A DNA stretch of 64,000 nt from Armatimonadota bacterium. GTDB taxonomy: Bacteria; Armatimonadota; Fimbriimonadia; Fimbriimonadales; GBS-DC. The translations under genes and the position numbers were made by a program. The stretch covers positions 1 to 64,000 of the forward strand of contig JABWCR010000017.1 in the NCBI GenBank assembly GCA_013359125.1. Direction: 5' to 3'. The notes below the pieces were generated by a model that ran no database searches, was not told the origin of the DNA, and saw only the letters and a list, made by a program, of their open reading frames with translations. Shown here piece after piece: positions 16,882 through 25,453 of the stretch; within the stretch, counting starts at the first letter, position 1, and each line of letters begins with the position of its first letter.

Positions 16882-17104
16882 CCGCGACTGGTACCCCGTG
16901 TATTTATTCGGTTCGGCATGGAATAAACCTTTGCTTGGGGGCTTGCCGCCGCCGGCCAACCGCGCGCCCATACTACCGATGCGCGGCCCGCCCCCAACGC
17001 AACAAACATCCAAAGTTCTCGAATCCCGGCAAAATCCCGGTGAAGCCAGACCCGGATGGATGGAATAAACCGTTGATAACTCGATATATCGGGAGGTAGA
17101 TCAG
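16882..17104. other. Intergenic region with 12-bp direct repeats
   Basis: No gene is apparent. ATGGAATAAACC occurs at 16918-16929 and again at 17060-17071. The first copy also forms an inverted repeat with TTTATTC at 16902-16908. A good ribosome site (GGGAGGTAG, 17090-17098) serves the pilin gene at 17105. The repeats could be operator half-sites, but nothing proves it. Confidence 0.35.
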
Positions 17105-17449
17105 ATGCGAAAGTATCGAAACATGAGAGAAAAGGGCTTTACGCTCGTCGAGATCATGATCGTCGTCTTGATCATCGGCATTCTGTTGGCTATTGCAGTG
17201 CCCAACTTTGTCAACGCTCGCGAGAAGTCGCGCGCCAAGTCGTGCGTGGCCAACCTCAAGCAGATCGACGCGGGCAAAGAGCAGTACGCCATGGACAATA
17301 ACCGAGCCGACGGCGACCCGGTGGCCTGGAACAACCTGACGCCCACCTACATGAAGTCCCAGCCCGGATGTCCGTCGGGCGGCACCTACACCATCGGCAA
17401 CGTCGGTACCAACCCGACCTGCAGCACGGGCGGTCAGCACAGTCTGTAA
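17105..17449 (+). CDS. Type II secretion/type IV pilin-like pseudopilin (GspG-like)
   Basis: A 114-residue protein with a class III prepilin leader. The basic MRKYRNMREKG is followed by FTLVEIMIVVLIIGILLAIA, so cleavage is expected after the glycine and before F, with E at +5. The mature N-terminal helix would polymerise in a pseudopilus or pilus. The segment after it (NFVNAREKSRAKSCVANLKQ, then KEQYAMDN) is like GspG-type pilins of Armatimonadota and Planctomycetota. The C-terminal region is small and cysteine-containing (GCPSGG, TCSTGG). GGGAGGTAG supports the ATG at 17105; an internal ATG at residue 7 also exists. It is a single-gene unit ended by a strong terminator. No prepilin peptidase or assembly ATPase is in the window. 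Confidence 0.85.
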   Translation: MRKYRNMREKGFTLVEIMIVVLIIGILLAIAVPNFVNAREKSRAKSCVANLKQIDAGKEQYAMDNNRADGDPVAWNNLTPTYMKSQPGCPSGGTYTIGNVGTNPTCSTGGQHSL

Positions 17450-17474
17450 GACTTAGATAGGCGGCAGACTCTTG

Positions 17475-17505
17475 AAGGCGGTCGTCGCAAGCGACCGCCT
17501 TTTTT
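17475..17505 (+). terminator. Rho-independent terminator after the GspG-like gene
   Basis: AAGGCGGTCG (17475-17484) pairs perfectly with CGACCGCCTT (17492-17501) around a 7-nt loop and runs into a T tract (to 17505). Confidence 0.9.
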
Positions 17506-17654
17506 CTTTGGGTTGACGGAACCAACCGCGCTTCTCCTACGTTATATCCCTTAACCCGGCTAACAACCATGCAAATTGGTCAATCTAATCAAGCCGGTAT
17601 ATTGAGGCAGGAGCATTTACTGTACGCTCGCCTCTGTATTAGGAGCAGCGCGTT

Positions 17655-18551
17655 ATGAATGTTCGCAAAGGCTTTACGCTTATCGAGCTGTTGGTCGTTA
17701 TCGCAATCATCGCGATCTTAGCCGCGATCCTCTTCCCAGTGTTTGCGCAGGCGCGCGAGAAAGCGCGCCAGACTTCGTGCACAAGCAATTCGAAGCAGCT
17801 TGGCACTGCGGCTATGATGTATCTTCAGGATTACGAAGACAACGGTCCTCTGGCCTATGGTCTTCGAGTTCCGGGCGCCCCGGCAGACATCTATCTGTAC
17901 GGTCAATTGGCGCCGCACGACTGGCCCAATTCGCAAGGCTCTCAAGCCAATCATTTCCGCGGACTGTCTTCCTTAGTCTCGTGGGTCAATACGCTTCAGG
18001 CTTATACCAAGAACTGGGGCATTTACGGCTGTCCTTCGGCCAGCGAGATTAGGTCCGCGACGTTTACTTCCGATTATGCAGCGCCGCGGCGCCAGCCGGC
18101 GCCCGGAAGCTACACCTACAACGGTCTGCTGCACGACTATCCAATGGCTCGAGTAGCCATGTCCGCCGATCTGCCCATGTTTTTTGAGGGCAGGGGAAAG
18201 GCCTATACCCTTGGGATTGCCAACGCGAACCCTGTCTTGACCTGCAACCCGACTTCTGCATTGCCTTGCCGCTACTTTAGCTGCACCTATGGAGCTTCGG
18301 GCACGCCCTATCCGACTTCGGTCATGTTTACGCTCAACGGCACCGCCCACGTGCATAGCGGAGGCCAGATGTTCGTAATGGCCGATGGCCATGCCGCATG
18401 GCGAAAGATGGGGGCTCAAACGACGCCTCAAGATACCAACTATCGGGTTGACCCTTACACTGGGTACACCGCAGACGGCTTCCCCGCCTCTTACTGGTGG
18501 GACGGCTGCAACGCCTGGCTGTTCCGACCCGACTACGAGTTCAACATATGA
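17655..18551 (+). CDS. Prepilin-leader H-X9-DG protein, copy 1 of 3
   Basis: A 298-residue protein starting with a prepilin leader (MNVRKG, then [20 protein letters not shown]) and the [12 protein letters not shown] helix typical of this large family (DUF1559/SBP_bac_10-like). Near the C-terminus is the H-X9-DG signature (H, nine residues, DG, in [13 protein letters not shown]). It is flanked by features shared by all three tandem copies: [12 protein letters not shown] and a [17 protein letters not shown] end. Conserved cysteines suggest disulfides in a secreted globular head. Likely a minor pilin or surface protein anchored by its N-terminal helix; the exact role of the family is not established. 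AGGAGCAG precedes ATG 17655. Slightly more divergent than copies 2 and 3. Confidence 0.75.
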   Translation: MNVRKGFTLIELLVVIAIIAILAAILFPVFAQAREKARQTSCTSNSKQLGTAAMMYLQDYEDNGPLAYGLRVPGAPADIYLYGQLAPHDWPNSQGSQANHFRGLSSLVSWVNTLQAYTKNWGIYGCPSASEIRSATFTSDYAAPRRQPAPGSYTYNGLLHDYPMARVAMSADLPMFFEGRGKAYTLGIANANPVLTCNPTSALPCRYFSCTYGASGTPYPTSVMFTLNGTAHVHSGGQMFVMADGHAAWRKMGAQTTPQDTNYRVDPYTGYTADGFPASYWWDGCNAWLFRPDYEFNI

Positions 18552-18570
18552 GATAACGACAGCGCAAAGG

Positions 18571-18599
18571 GCGGCGGGCTGAGAAGTTCGCCGCCTGTT
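18571..18599 (+). terminator. Probable weak terminator after copy 1
   Basis: GGCGGCG (18571-18577) pairs with CGCCGCC (18590-18596) across a 12-nt loop and is followed by TGTTT. The T tract is poor, so read-through is likely. Confidence 0.45.
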
Positions 18600-18670
18600 T
18601 GGAACTTTCTGCCTCCTTCGGGTAGTCTTTATCCTATGGATGGGGCCGAAAAGGAACTTTTCGCGGACCC

Positions 18671-18699
18671 TTGCGTAAAATGAACTTTTCGGTTATAAT
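18671..18699 (+). promoter_or_regulatory. Promoter of copy 2: TTGCGT-N17-TATAAT
   Basis: TTGCGT (18671-18676) and a perfect TATAAT (18694-18699) are separated by exactly 17 nt. The predicted leader is about 60 nt and contains the CAGGAGGT ribosome site of ATG 18767. Confidence 0.65.
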
Positions 18700-18766
18700 A
18701 TCCATTGGCAGGAATCTTTGCCGTAAGGCAGAATCCTGACCTAAACCTTTCACAGGAGGTAGTACC

Positions 18767-19663
18767 ATGAAAGTCCGAAAGGGCTTTACTCTGATCGAGC
18801 TGTTGGTTGTAATCGCGATCATCGCCATCCTGGCGGCCATTCTTTTCCCGGTCTTTGCACAGGCCCGGGAGAAGGCTCGCCAGACTGCTTGCTTGAGCAA
18901 CAACAAGCAGATGGGCACCGCAGGCATGATGTATCTGCAGGACTACGACGAGTTGTTCCCCAATGCAATGGGGCTTCGAGTCCCCGGCGCGCCCGCCAAT
19001 CCGTGGCAGTTTGCCATGCTGATCCCCCACGACTGGTCGACCAGTCAGGGTTCGCAGTCTGGCGCATTCAGAGGACTTGCCTCGCAAGTTACCTGGATGA
19101 ACACTTTGCAGCCCTACGTAAAGAACTGGGGCGTGATGGACTGCCCGTCCTCGCGCGAAACTCGCCGAGCTGGGTTCGAGGCGGATTATGCCGCTCCTCG
19201 CAAGCCGATCGGTCGAACGAACATCAGCTACAACGGCATTCTGCACGACTATCCGCAGGCTCGAATCGCCAAAGTTGCCGAGCTTCCGCTGTTCTGGGAG
19301 GGTCGCGGCAAGGGCCAGCAGTTGGGCTTCACCATTTCGAGCCCGACTCTGATGTGCGATCCGGCCAACACGGCGCCGTGCCGCTACTTTAGCTGCACCT
19401 ACGGAGCCTCGGGCACGCCCTATCCGCAGTCAGCCATGTTCGTGCTGGAGGGTTCTGCCTGGGTGCACAATGGCGGCGTTATCATGACGTTTGCCGACGG
19501 CCATGCCGGATGGCGCCGTTTGGGCGCTCAATTGACTCCCCAGGACACCAACTGGCGCGTCGATCCGTTCACCGGTTACAGCAACGACGGGTTCCCCGGG
19601 TTCTACTGGTGGGATGGTTGCAACGCGTGGCTGTTCCGACCTGACTACGAGTTCAACATTTAA
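18767..19663 (+). CDS. Prepilin-leader H-X9-DG protein, copy 2 of 3
   Basis: 298 residues, with leader MKVRKG and [20 protein letters not shown] as in copy 1. The body is closest to copy 3: shared [17 protein letters not shown]-like text, [19 protein letters not shown], and [19 protein letters not shown]. The H-X9-DG motif is [13 protein letters not shown] and the protein ends [27 protein letters not shown], 6 nt before ATG 18767, fixes the start. It has its own promoter and is followed by a perfect terminator, so each copy can be expressed separately, which suggests different conditions or dosage. Role as for copy 1, not proven. Confidence 0.75.
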   Translation: MKVRKGFTLIELLVVIAIIAILAAILFPVFAQAREKARQTACLSNNKQMGTAGMMYLQDYDELFPNAMGLRVPGAPANPWQFAMLIPHDWSTSQGSQSGAFRGLASQVTWMNTLQPYVKNWGVMDCPSSRETRRAGFEADYAAPRKPIGRTNISYNGILHDYPQARIAKVAELPLFWEGRGKGQQLGFTISSPTLMCDPANTAPCRYFSCTYGASGTPYPQSAMFVLEGSAWVHNGGVIMTFADGHAGWRRLGAQLTPQDTNWRVDPFTGYSNDGFPGFYWWDGCNAWLFRPDYEFNI

Positions 19664-19687
19664 CTCTCAGGTCTGACCTGTAGTTCC

Positions 19688-19717
19688 AAAACGGGGCGGG
19701 GCAACCCGCCCCGTTTT
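19688..19717. terminator. Perfect 13-bp GCAA-loop terminator after copy 2
   Basis: AAAACGGGGCGGG (19688-19700), GCAA tetraloop, then CCCGCCCCGTTTT (19705-19717). The A run on one side and T run on the other allow it to work in both directions. Confidence 0.9.
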
Positions 19718-19720
19718 CTA

Positions 19721-19729
19721 TGCTATACT
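19721..19729 (+). promoter_or_regulatory. Extended -10 promoter of copy 3 (TGC-TATACT)
   Basis: TG at 19721-19722 plus TATACT at 19724-19729 form an extended -10 box four bases after the preceding terminator. The predicted leader is about 37 nt and includes the AGGAGGT ribosome site of ATG 19773. Confidence 0.55.
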
Positions 19730-19772
19730 CTTTCTGTAGCGCCAACTAATATCCAAACCAGGAGGTTTCGTC

Positions 19773-20669
19773 ATGAAGCGCATCAAGGCGTTCACACTGA
19801 TCGAGCTGCTGGTCGTCATCGCAATTATCGCGATATTGGCCGCAATTCTATTCCCCGTCTTTGCCCAAGCGCGCGACAAAGCGCGGCAGACTGCCTGCCT
19901 CAGCAACAGCAAGCAGATGGGTATTTCGACTATGATGTATTTGCAGGATTGGGACGAGCTCTTTCCCAATGCGATGGGCCTTCACGTACCTGGCGCGCCT
20001 GCCAATCCATGGCAGTTCGCCATGCTGATCCCGCACGATTGGTCGAACACGGAAGGGTCGCACACCGGCGCTTTTCGCGGCCTTGCGTCCCAAGTTACTT
20101 GGATGAACACCCTTCAGCCCTACGTCAAGAACTGGGGCGTGATGGATTGCCCGTCGTCCCCGCATCGTCAGCGTGCCGGCTGGCCGCTAAGCGATTACAC
20201 CAGCCCGCGCAGACCGCCCGGCGCCACCAACATGACTTACAACGGAATCTTGCACGACTTTCCGCAAGCCCGAGTGGCCAGGCCGGCAAACCTGCCGCTC
20301 TTCTTTGAGGGTCGAGGCAAAGCGCAGGAGATCGGGTTCATCATTTCTAATCCGACCATTCGATGCGATCCCTCAGACGCTCGACCGTGCCGGTACTTTA
20401 GCTGCACGTACGGCGCCAGTGGAACGCCCTACCCGACTTCGGCCATGTTCCTCAAACTGGCTAGCGCCTGGATCCACGCGGGCGGAATGATCTTTGTCCA
20501 TGCGGACGGTCATGCAGCATGGCGACGGCTGGGCGCAACCCTTGCTCCCAATCCGACCGACCATCGCGTCGACCCGAGCACCAACTACGACTTTACGGGC
20601 AACTCCACTCACTACTGGTGGGACGGATGCAATGCCTGGCTGTTCCGACCCGACTACGAGTTTAACTGA
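19773..20669 (+). CDS. Prepilin-leader H-X9-DG protein, copy 3 of 3
   Basis: 298 residues. Leader MKRIKA is followed by [20 protein letters not shown]; note that the residue before F is alanine, not the usual glycine. Prepilin peptidases generally want glycine at -1 and tolerate alanine, so processing may be slower. The rest follows copy 2 closely ([29 protein letters not shown] for H-X9-[19 protein letters not shown] end). CCAGGAGGT precedes ATG 19773. It has its own promoter. A GC-rich hairpin without T tract follows. Confidence 0.75.
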   Translation: MKRIKAFTLIELLVVIAIIAILAAILFPVFAQARDKARQTACLSNSKQMGISTMMYLQDWDELFPNAMGLHVPGAPANPWQFAMLIPHDWSNTEGSHTGAFRGLASQVTWMNTLQPYVKNWGVMDCPSSPHRQRAGWPLSDYTSPRRPPGATNMTYNGILHDFPQARVARPANLPLFFEGRGKAQEIGFIISNPTIRCDPSDARPCRYFSCTYGASGTPYPTSAMFLKLASAWIHAGGMIFVHADGHAAWRRLGATLAPNPTDHRVDPSTNYDFTGNSTHYWWDGCNAWLFRPDYEFN

Positions 20670-20679
20670 GAAGCGTCTA

Positions 20680-20705
20680 CCGGCGGGGGCGACCGCTCCC
20701 GCCGG
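20680..20705. other. GC-rich hairpin between copy 3 and the ATL gene
   Basis: CCGGCGGG (20680-20687) pairs with CCCGCCGG (20698-20705). There is no T tract. It ends 5 nt before the ATG at 20711, so it may reduce translation of that gene or serve as an RNA 3' end. Confidence 0.45.
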
Positions 20706-20710
20706 CCCCA

Positions 20711-21034
20711 ATGAAGTTTGAACCCCTCTATCGTATTGTGCGAAGGATTCCCGTTGGCCGCGTTGTCGGCTATGGTCAGTTAGGCGAGTTGTCCGATCCG
20801 CCGTTCTCCCCAAGAGCCGTTGGGCGGGCTATGGCTTATTGTCCCGACGATGTGCCTTGGTGGCGCGTTTTGGGCGGTAATGGCCTCATTCTCACCTATC
20901 GACGAGACCCTGTGCTGGGCGCGTTGCAGATCGCTCGCCTGAAGGACGAAGGCGTCCCGGTCGACGAACTGAGGCGCGTCGACATGGATCGCTTTCAGTG
21001 GTTGCCGACCGACAATGAACTTCGTGACGATTGA
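20711..21034 (+). CDS. Alkyltransferase-like protein (ATL), cysteine-less MGMT homolog
   Basis: A 107-residue protein consisting of only the DNA-binding domain of O6-methylguanine-DNA methyltransferase. The family motif PCHRV, which holds the methyl-accepting cysteine, reads P49-W50-W51-R52-V here, so it cannot transfer alkyl groups. The arginine-finger helix is kept (SPRAVGRAM). ATL proteins bind O6-alkylguanine, bend the DNA and hand the lesion to nucleotide excision repair; uvrC is encoded elsewhere in this window. In most ATLs the second position is W and the third H, so the WW form is slightly unusual. The gene overlaps the next one by 20 nt, suggesting coupling. Confidence 0.85.
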   Translation: MKFEPLYRIVRRIPVGRVVGYGQLGELSDPPFSPRAVGRAMAYCPDDVPWWRVLGGNGLILTYRRDPVLGALQIARLKDEGVPVDELRRVDMDRFQWLPTDNELRDD

Positions 21035-22535
21035 ACAGGCATCGCGCGTTCAGTGCTCGTTCGCAAAGCTCGACCTTAGAGAGCGCGCCCGATTGCTCCG
21101 GCGCTTGCGTCGCGCTATTGTCGCAAGGCGAGACGAAATCGTCCGAACGATCACGGAAGAGCAGGGAAAGCCGCGATTCGAAGCGCTGGTTATGGAGCTC
21201 TTTCCGGTACTGGATATGGCATCGTACCTCATCGAGCAGGCGCCCAAAGTTCTGAAGGCGCGATCGGCGGATCGACATCAGCCTTTCTTACAAACCCATT
21301 CGGGCTGCTTTGCTCCGAGACCCTATGGTCTCTGGGCGGTCATATCGCCCTGGAACTACCCGTTTTCGATCCCCATGATCTCAGCGATGACGTTTGTAAT
21401 GGGAGGCAACGGAGTCGTGCTGAAGCCCTCGCCCGTTACCCCGCGCTGTGCCGATTTGATCGTTCAGTTGTTCGAAGAGGCCGGGTTCCCAGATGGTTTG
21501 GTTTCTGTGCTGCATGGCGGCGTAGAAGCCGCGCAAGCGTTGATAGACGATGAGCATATTGCCGCGGTTTGCTTCACCGGCAGCGTGGAAGGCGGCAGAA
21601 GCGTGATGGCTCAGTGCGCCAAGGCGCCCAAGAAAGCACTATTGGAACTAGGCGGCAAAGATGCGGCGATCGTTTTGGCCGACGCCGATCTAGAACGGGC
21701 GGCCAAAGGTATTGCATGGGCATCGATGGCGAATGCGGGACAGACCTGCGCTTCGATAGAAAGATGTTTGGTCGAGCGGCAGGTTTACGATCGGTTCGTA
21801 GACTTGCTAGCAAGAGAGATCGAGCAAATCCGGCTGGGCGATCCGTTTGACGAATCGACCGACATGGGACCGTTAACGACGCAAGCGCAGTTCGACATCG
21901 TCCGGTCGCATGTAAAGCAGGCGGTATCGCAAGGCGCAAAGGCGCTCGTCGGGGGCCAGGCACGGCCCGACTTGGGCGAACGGTACTTTGAACCAACGCT
22001 GATCGCGGACGCGCCCTTGGATTGCGATTTGATGCAGAAAGAGACCTTCGGGCCGGTCGTCTCCGTTCGGCCGTTCGATGATCTGACCGAAGCGACAGAA
22101 ATCGCCAACGGAGCGCCCTTTGGATTGACGGCGTCGATTTGGACAAAGAGCCAAAAGGCTGTGCTGGAGATCGCATCGCGACTGGAAACGGGCGTCGTAT
22201 CGATGAACACCCACATGACGACCTATGGAGAGGCCAACAGCGCTTGGGGCGGCTTTAAGCGGTCGGGCATAGGCCGCACGCATGGGTATAGCGGGCTGAT
22301 GGAAGGCGTGCAGATGCAGTACATCGACATCGACGAAGGCGGTAAGCCGGAGATTTGGTGGTATCCGTATAGCGAGCGCGCCAAGACGGTGGTAGACGAT
22401 CTGTTTATGTTCCTATCAGAGAGTTCTTGGCCTCAGCGGATTGCCGTCTCGCGCCGATTCCTTCCGCAGTTGGGTTTCTTGAGCCGATTCTTTCCATTGC
22501 ACCGCATGATGCCTAAGCTCCTGAAGTACCTGTAA
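21015..22535 (+). CDS. NAD(P)-dependent aldehyde dehydrogenase
   Basis: A 506-residue aldehyde dehydrogenase. The catalytic pair is visible at the usual 34-residue spacing: general base E211 in ALLELGGKDA and nucleophile C245 in NAGQTCASIERC. The cofactor-binding segment SPWNYPFSIP and the FTGSVEGG loop are present. The group (succinate-semialdehyde/medium-chain ALDH-like) oxidises aldehydes to acids; the substrate is unknown. The C-terminal ~70 residues extend past the core and may be a membrane-associating tail, as in some fatty-aldehyde dehydrogenases. It starts inside the ATL gene with no good ribosome site of its own. Confidence 0.85.
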   Translation: MNFVTIEQASRVQCSFAKLDLRERARLLRRLRRAIVARRDEIVRTITEEQGKPRFEALVMELFPVLDMASYLIEQAPKVLKARSADRHQPFLQTHSGCFAPRPYGLWAVISPWNYPFSIPMISAMTFVMGGNGVVLKPSPVTPRCADLIVQLFEEAGFPDGLVSVLHGGVEAAQALIDDEHIAAVCFTGSVEGGRSVMAQCAKAPKKALLELGGKDAAIVLADADLERAAKGIAWASMANAGQTCASIERCLVERQVYDRFVDLLAREIEQIRLGDPFDESTDMGPLTTQAQFDIVRSHVKQAVSQGAKALVGGQARPDLGERYFEPTLIADAPLDCDLMQKETFGPVVSVRPFDDLTEATEIANGAPFGLTASIWTKSQKAVLEIASRLETGVVSMNTHMTTYGEANSAWGGFKRSGIGRTHGYSGLMEGVQMQYIDIDEGGKPEIWWYPYSERAKTVVDDLFMFLSESSWPQRIAVSRRFLPQLGFLSRFFPLHRMMPKLLKYL

Positions 22536-22575
22536 GGCAGGAGGAGGCGCGCGTCTGGCGAATCTATCGCCCATC

Positions 22576-24762
22576 ATGAACCGCGCATTCTTGGTCGGCT
22601 CCATTGCTCTTTTGCCCGCGCTCCTCATTGGCGCGCGATTGTTGGACGCTTATCCCGGCTTGGTCGAAAAGAACGGCGCATTGGTGCCTTCGGTAATCGC
22701 ATCCAAGTTTGCGCCGGAGACGGGACTGCAGAAACCGTTTCCTCAACCTATCGTCGAGGTGGAGAATCCAACGACCGTCAAGCGCGTCGAATTAGGGCGA
22801 CTGCTCTTTTTCGACCCCGTTTTGTCGGTTGACGAATCGACCTCCTGCGCCAGTTGCCATCATCCAGACTTAGGATTCGGGGATGGCCTGCCCAGGTCGA
22901 TCGGTTTAGGCGGCAAGGGCGCTGGGGCAGAGCGAAAGGGCGGCAAGGAACTTACACGCGCGGCGCCGACGTTGTGGAACTCGATGTTCAATCACAGACA
23001 ATTTTGGGACGGTCGAGCCAAGACTCTTGAAGAGCAAGCCAAAGGCCCGATCAGCGATCCGGACGAGATGGCTAACGATCCGCAGAAGTTGGTCGGTCGA
23101 TTGAAAACGATTCCAGAGTATGTGAGGCATTTCGACGAGGCATTCGGAGGCGAGATTAGTTTTGACAAGGTCGTTATGGCGATTGCTGCGTTCGAGCGGA
23201 CTTTGGTGAGCTTCAACTCTCGATTCGATCAGTATGCCTCGGGCAATGGCGCAGCGCTGTCGCCGACCGAGAAGCGGGGATTGAAACTCTACCTCTCTAC
23301 AAAAGCTCGGTGTTCCGAATGCCACGGCATGCCAACCTTTGCCAATCCCGACTTTAAGGTGATCGGAGTGCCCGATCCGCCGGACGGGCCCAAAGACGTT
23401 CACAAGGAACCCGCCGAAAAAGGTCGCGGCGGCGGGCCGACCGGTGCTTTTAAGGTCCCGACGTTGCGAAATGTTGCTCTGACAGCGCCCTACATGCACA
23501 ACGGCGCTTTCAAAACGCTCGAAGAAGTGGTCGATTTCTACTCGAACGGCGGCGGGCGAGGCAAAGGCTTGGACATCCCCCTTCAGGACGACAAAATTCG
23601 CAAGTTCCAGTTGACCAAGCAAGAACGGGCGGATCTAGTCGCGTTCATGCACAGTCTGACCGATGTCTCGGCGATGCCGGCCATACCGGATCGTGTTCCT
23701 TCTGGCTTGCCGGTCGTTAAGCGGATTTCCGATCCGGTGCGACAGCGAGCCGTGCGGGCTTCAAGGGCGGTCAAGACGCCCGATCGTCCAATGGTCGTCG
23801 AGATTGGCCCCGGACAAAGCCTGCAGGAGGCCGTCGATCGAGCGGGTCGAGGCGGAACGGTCAAGATGCGATCCGGCGTTTACCACGAGAACGTCTTGGT
23901 CATTCATCATGGAGTTACGATAGAAGGCATCGGGCCGACCAAGCCGATCATCGATGGCCGCAATCGTTTGCCCGATGCTATTGTCGGCCTCGGCAACGAC
24001 TTTACGGTGCGGAATCTCGAAGTGCGCAACTATCAGGGCAACGGCATCGTCGTGCACGGCGCCCGAAATGTGCGCTATGATGGCATCAAGTGCGTCAACA
24101 CGGGTGTGTACGGCATTTATCCTGTAGGCTGCGACGGCGTGCTGATCGAAAACTGCGAGGTAACCCAGGTGGCCGACGCCGGAATCTATGTCGGACAATC
24201 CAAAAACGTGGTCGTTCGCAATTCGGTCGCGTACAAAAACGTCGCCGGCATCGAGATCGAGAACTGCGAGAATTCGCTGGTCGAGGGTAACTACTGCTAC
24301 GAAAACACGGGCGGGCTGTTAGTCTTCGTCTTGCCGTTCAATCCGTCCAAAGTCTGCGTCAATACGGTCGTTCGGAACAACAGGCTGATCAATAACAACA
24401 CGCCCAACTTTGGCGATCCGGACGCGATCGTCTCCAAGATTCCAAAGGGCAGCGGGCTGATCATTCTCGCGGCTGACAACACGTTGATATACGACAACGC
24501 GATCGAGGGCAATTCTACTTTTGGGATCGCGATGCTAGGGCTTAATTCTATTTTTCCTGCAGGCACCAAGTACGACGTCGATCCTTCGCCGGACGGCAAT
24601 CAGATATACGGAAACAAGATTTCGGGCAATGGCTTAGACCCCGATCCGACAATCGTTAAGATGGGGTTGCCAGGGCGCGATCTGTTTTGGGATCTGAGCG
24701 GCAAGGGTAACCGCTGGATGCAGCCGGGCGCGTCGAGTTTTCCGCCTAGCTTGCCAAAGTAA
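22576..24762 (+). CDS. Di-haem cytochrome c peroxidase (MauG/CcpA-like) fused to a NosD-type beta-helix
   Basis: A 728-residue exported protein. After an N-terminal signal/anchor helix, residues ~55-390 form a bacterial di-haem peroxidase with two haem-binding motifs, C91-A-S-C94-H95 and C246-S-E-C249-H250. The surrounding text is typical of the family (ELGRLLFFDPVLS, LTAPYMHNGAFKTLEEVVDFY). From about residue 407 a right-handed parallel beta-helix begins (GPGQSLQEAVDRAGRGGTV), with short coils such as NGIVVHGARNVRYDGI and GIYVGQSKNVVVRNSVAYKN. Both halves are normally separate proteins. The peroxidase half should reduce H2O2 or oxidise a protein side chain outside the cytoplasm; the helix may bind a polysaccharide or metal. 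The frame is continuous, so the fusion is real unless assembly is wrong. Confidence 0.85.
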   Translation: MNRAFLVGSIALLPALLIGARLLDAYPGLVEKNGALVPSVIASKFAPETGLQKPFPQPIVEVENPTTVKRVELGRLLFFDPVLSVDESTSCASCHHPDLGFGDGLPRSIGLGGKGAGAERKGGKELTRAAPTLWNSMFNHRQFWDGRAKTLEEQAKGPISDPDEMANDPQKLVGRLKTIPEYVRHFDEAFGGEISFDKVVMAIAAFERTLVSFNSRFDQYASGNGAALSPTEKRGLKLYLSTKARCSECHGMPTFANPDFKVIGVPDPPDGPKDVHKEPAEKGRGGGPTGAFKVPTLRNVALTAPYMHNGAFKTLEEVVDFYSNGGGRGKGLDIPLQDDKIRKFQLTKQERADLVAFMHSLTDVSAMPAIPDRVPSGLPVVKRISDPVRQRAVRASRAVKTPDRPMVVEIGPGQSLQEAVDRAGRGGTVKMRSGVYHENVLVIHHGVTIEGIGPTKPIIDGRNRLPDAIVGLGNDFTVRNLEVRNYQGNGIVVHGARNVRYDGIKCVNTGVYGIYPVGCDGVLIENCEVTQVADAGIYVGQSKNVVVRNSVAYKNVAGIEIENCENSLVEGNYCYENTGGLLVFVLPFNPSKVCVNTVVRNNRLINNNTPNFGDPDAIVSKIPKGSGLIILAADNTLIYDNAIEGNSTFGIAMLGLNSIFPAGTKYDVDPSPDGNQIYGNKISGNGLDPDPTIVKMGLPGRDLFWDLSGKGNRWMQPGASSFPPSLPK

Positions 24763-24765
24763 GCT

Positions 24766-25416
24766 TTATCTTCTGCGGATGGCTTCGATCTCGGCCTGGC
24801 GGATCGCCTCGTCGATCGCATTGCGGGCAAAAAGCTGGATACCGATGGCGAACAGGCAACTCAAGAGAGCCACAACGCCCCAGAATCGGGCGCCTTTCAG
24901 AATCGCGTACATCGCTAACAAAGCGCCGATACCAGCCGGCGTCGCGCCTGCGCAACAGCCTATCGAGCCCAAGAGCATGGCAAAGGCGGCTTCGACGCAA
25001 CCGCCTTGCTGACGGAGGCTGGTCGCCGGTATCACCGATGCGACGGATTGACCTTGGGCCGGCTGGCCGACATGCGGGCGAAGATTAGCCGCGGCGGTTT
25101 GAGCGACGACGAGCGAAGGATCGTACTTGAGCGCCGTCTCGTATGCCGCGATAGCCTCCAAATATTTGCTCTGCTGGTGAAGCGCGCAGCCCAGATTATA
25201 ATGCGCCAGCGAATCGGTCGGGTGGATGTGGGCCGCTTGACGAAAGGCCTGTTCCGCTCGCACCGTCTCGCCCAGCGCCGCCAATGCCAGCCCAAGGTGC
25301 ATGGCCACTTGGAAGTCGTAAGGATGCCGCTGAAAGGCGGTCTCTAAATAGGGCAAAGCCTCGGCATACTGCCTGTTTCGGGCTAAGTCTATCGCTCGCC
25401 GGACCCAGCTTTCCAC
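24766..25416 (-). CDS. TPR protein with C-terminal membrane segments
   Basis: A 216-residue protein. Residues ~1-105 form three tetratricopeptide repeats (ARNRQYAEALPYLETAF, ALGETVRAEQAFRQAAHI, HQQSKYLEAIAAYETAL). A linker leads to two hydrophobic segments near 150-200 (ALLAMYAILKGA, VVALLSCLFAIGIQLF) and a charged tail. Probably an inner-membrane scaffold with the repeats in the cytoplasm. The start is GTG 25416, 6 nt after a TAGAAT box on the minus strand, with no ribosome site: another candidate leaderless gene. It is divergent from the E2 gene, with start codons 37 nt apart. Confidence 0.75.
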   Translation of the reverse strand: MESWVRRAIDLARNRQYAEALPYLETAFQRHPYDFQVAMHLGLALAALGETVRAEQAFRQAAHIHPTDSLAHYNLGCALHQQSKYLEAIAAYETALKYDPSLVVAQTAAANLRPHVGQPAQGQSVASVIPATSLRQQGGCVEAAFAMLLGSIGCCAGATPAGIGALLAMYAILKGARFWGVVALLSCLFAIGIQLFARNAIDEAIRQAEIEAIRRR

Positions 25417-25422
25417 GAGGAT

Positions 25423-25446
25423 ATTCTACATGGCGGTCGGTATAAT
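25423..25446. promoter_or_regulatory. Divergent leaderless -10 pair
   Basis: On the minus strand TAGAAT (25428-25423) is 6 nt before GTG 25416. On the plus strand TATAAT (25441-25446) is 7 nt before ATG 25454. The whole divergent promoter region fits in 37 nt between the two start codons, so each gene's -35 region would overlap the other gene's -10. Confidence 0.6.
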
Positions 25447-25453
25447 CGCCGAT

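Noticed and set aside
16840-17013. N-terminal extension of the thioredoxin-like protein
   Set aside because: Basic, low-quality sequence upstream of a clear ribosome site and signal peptide at 16839.
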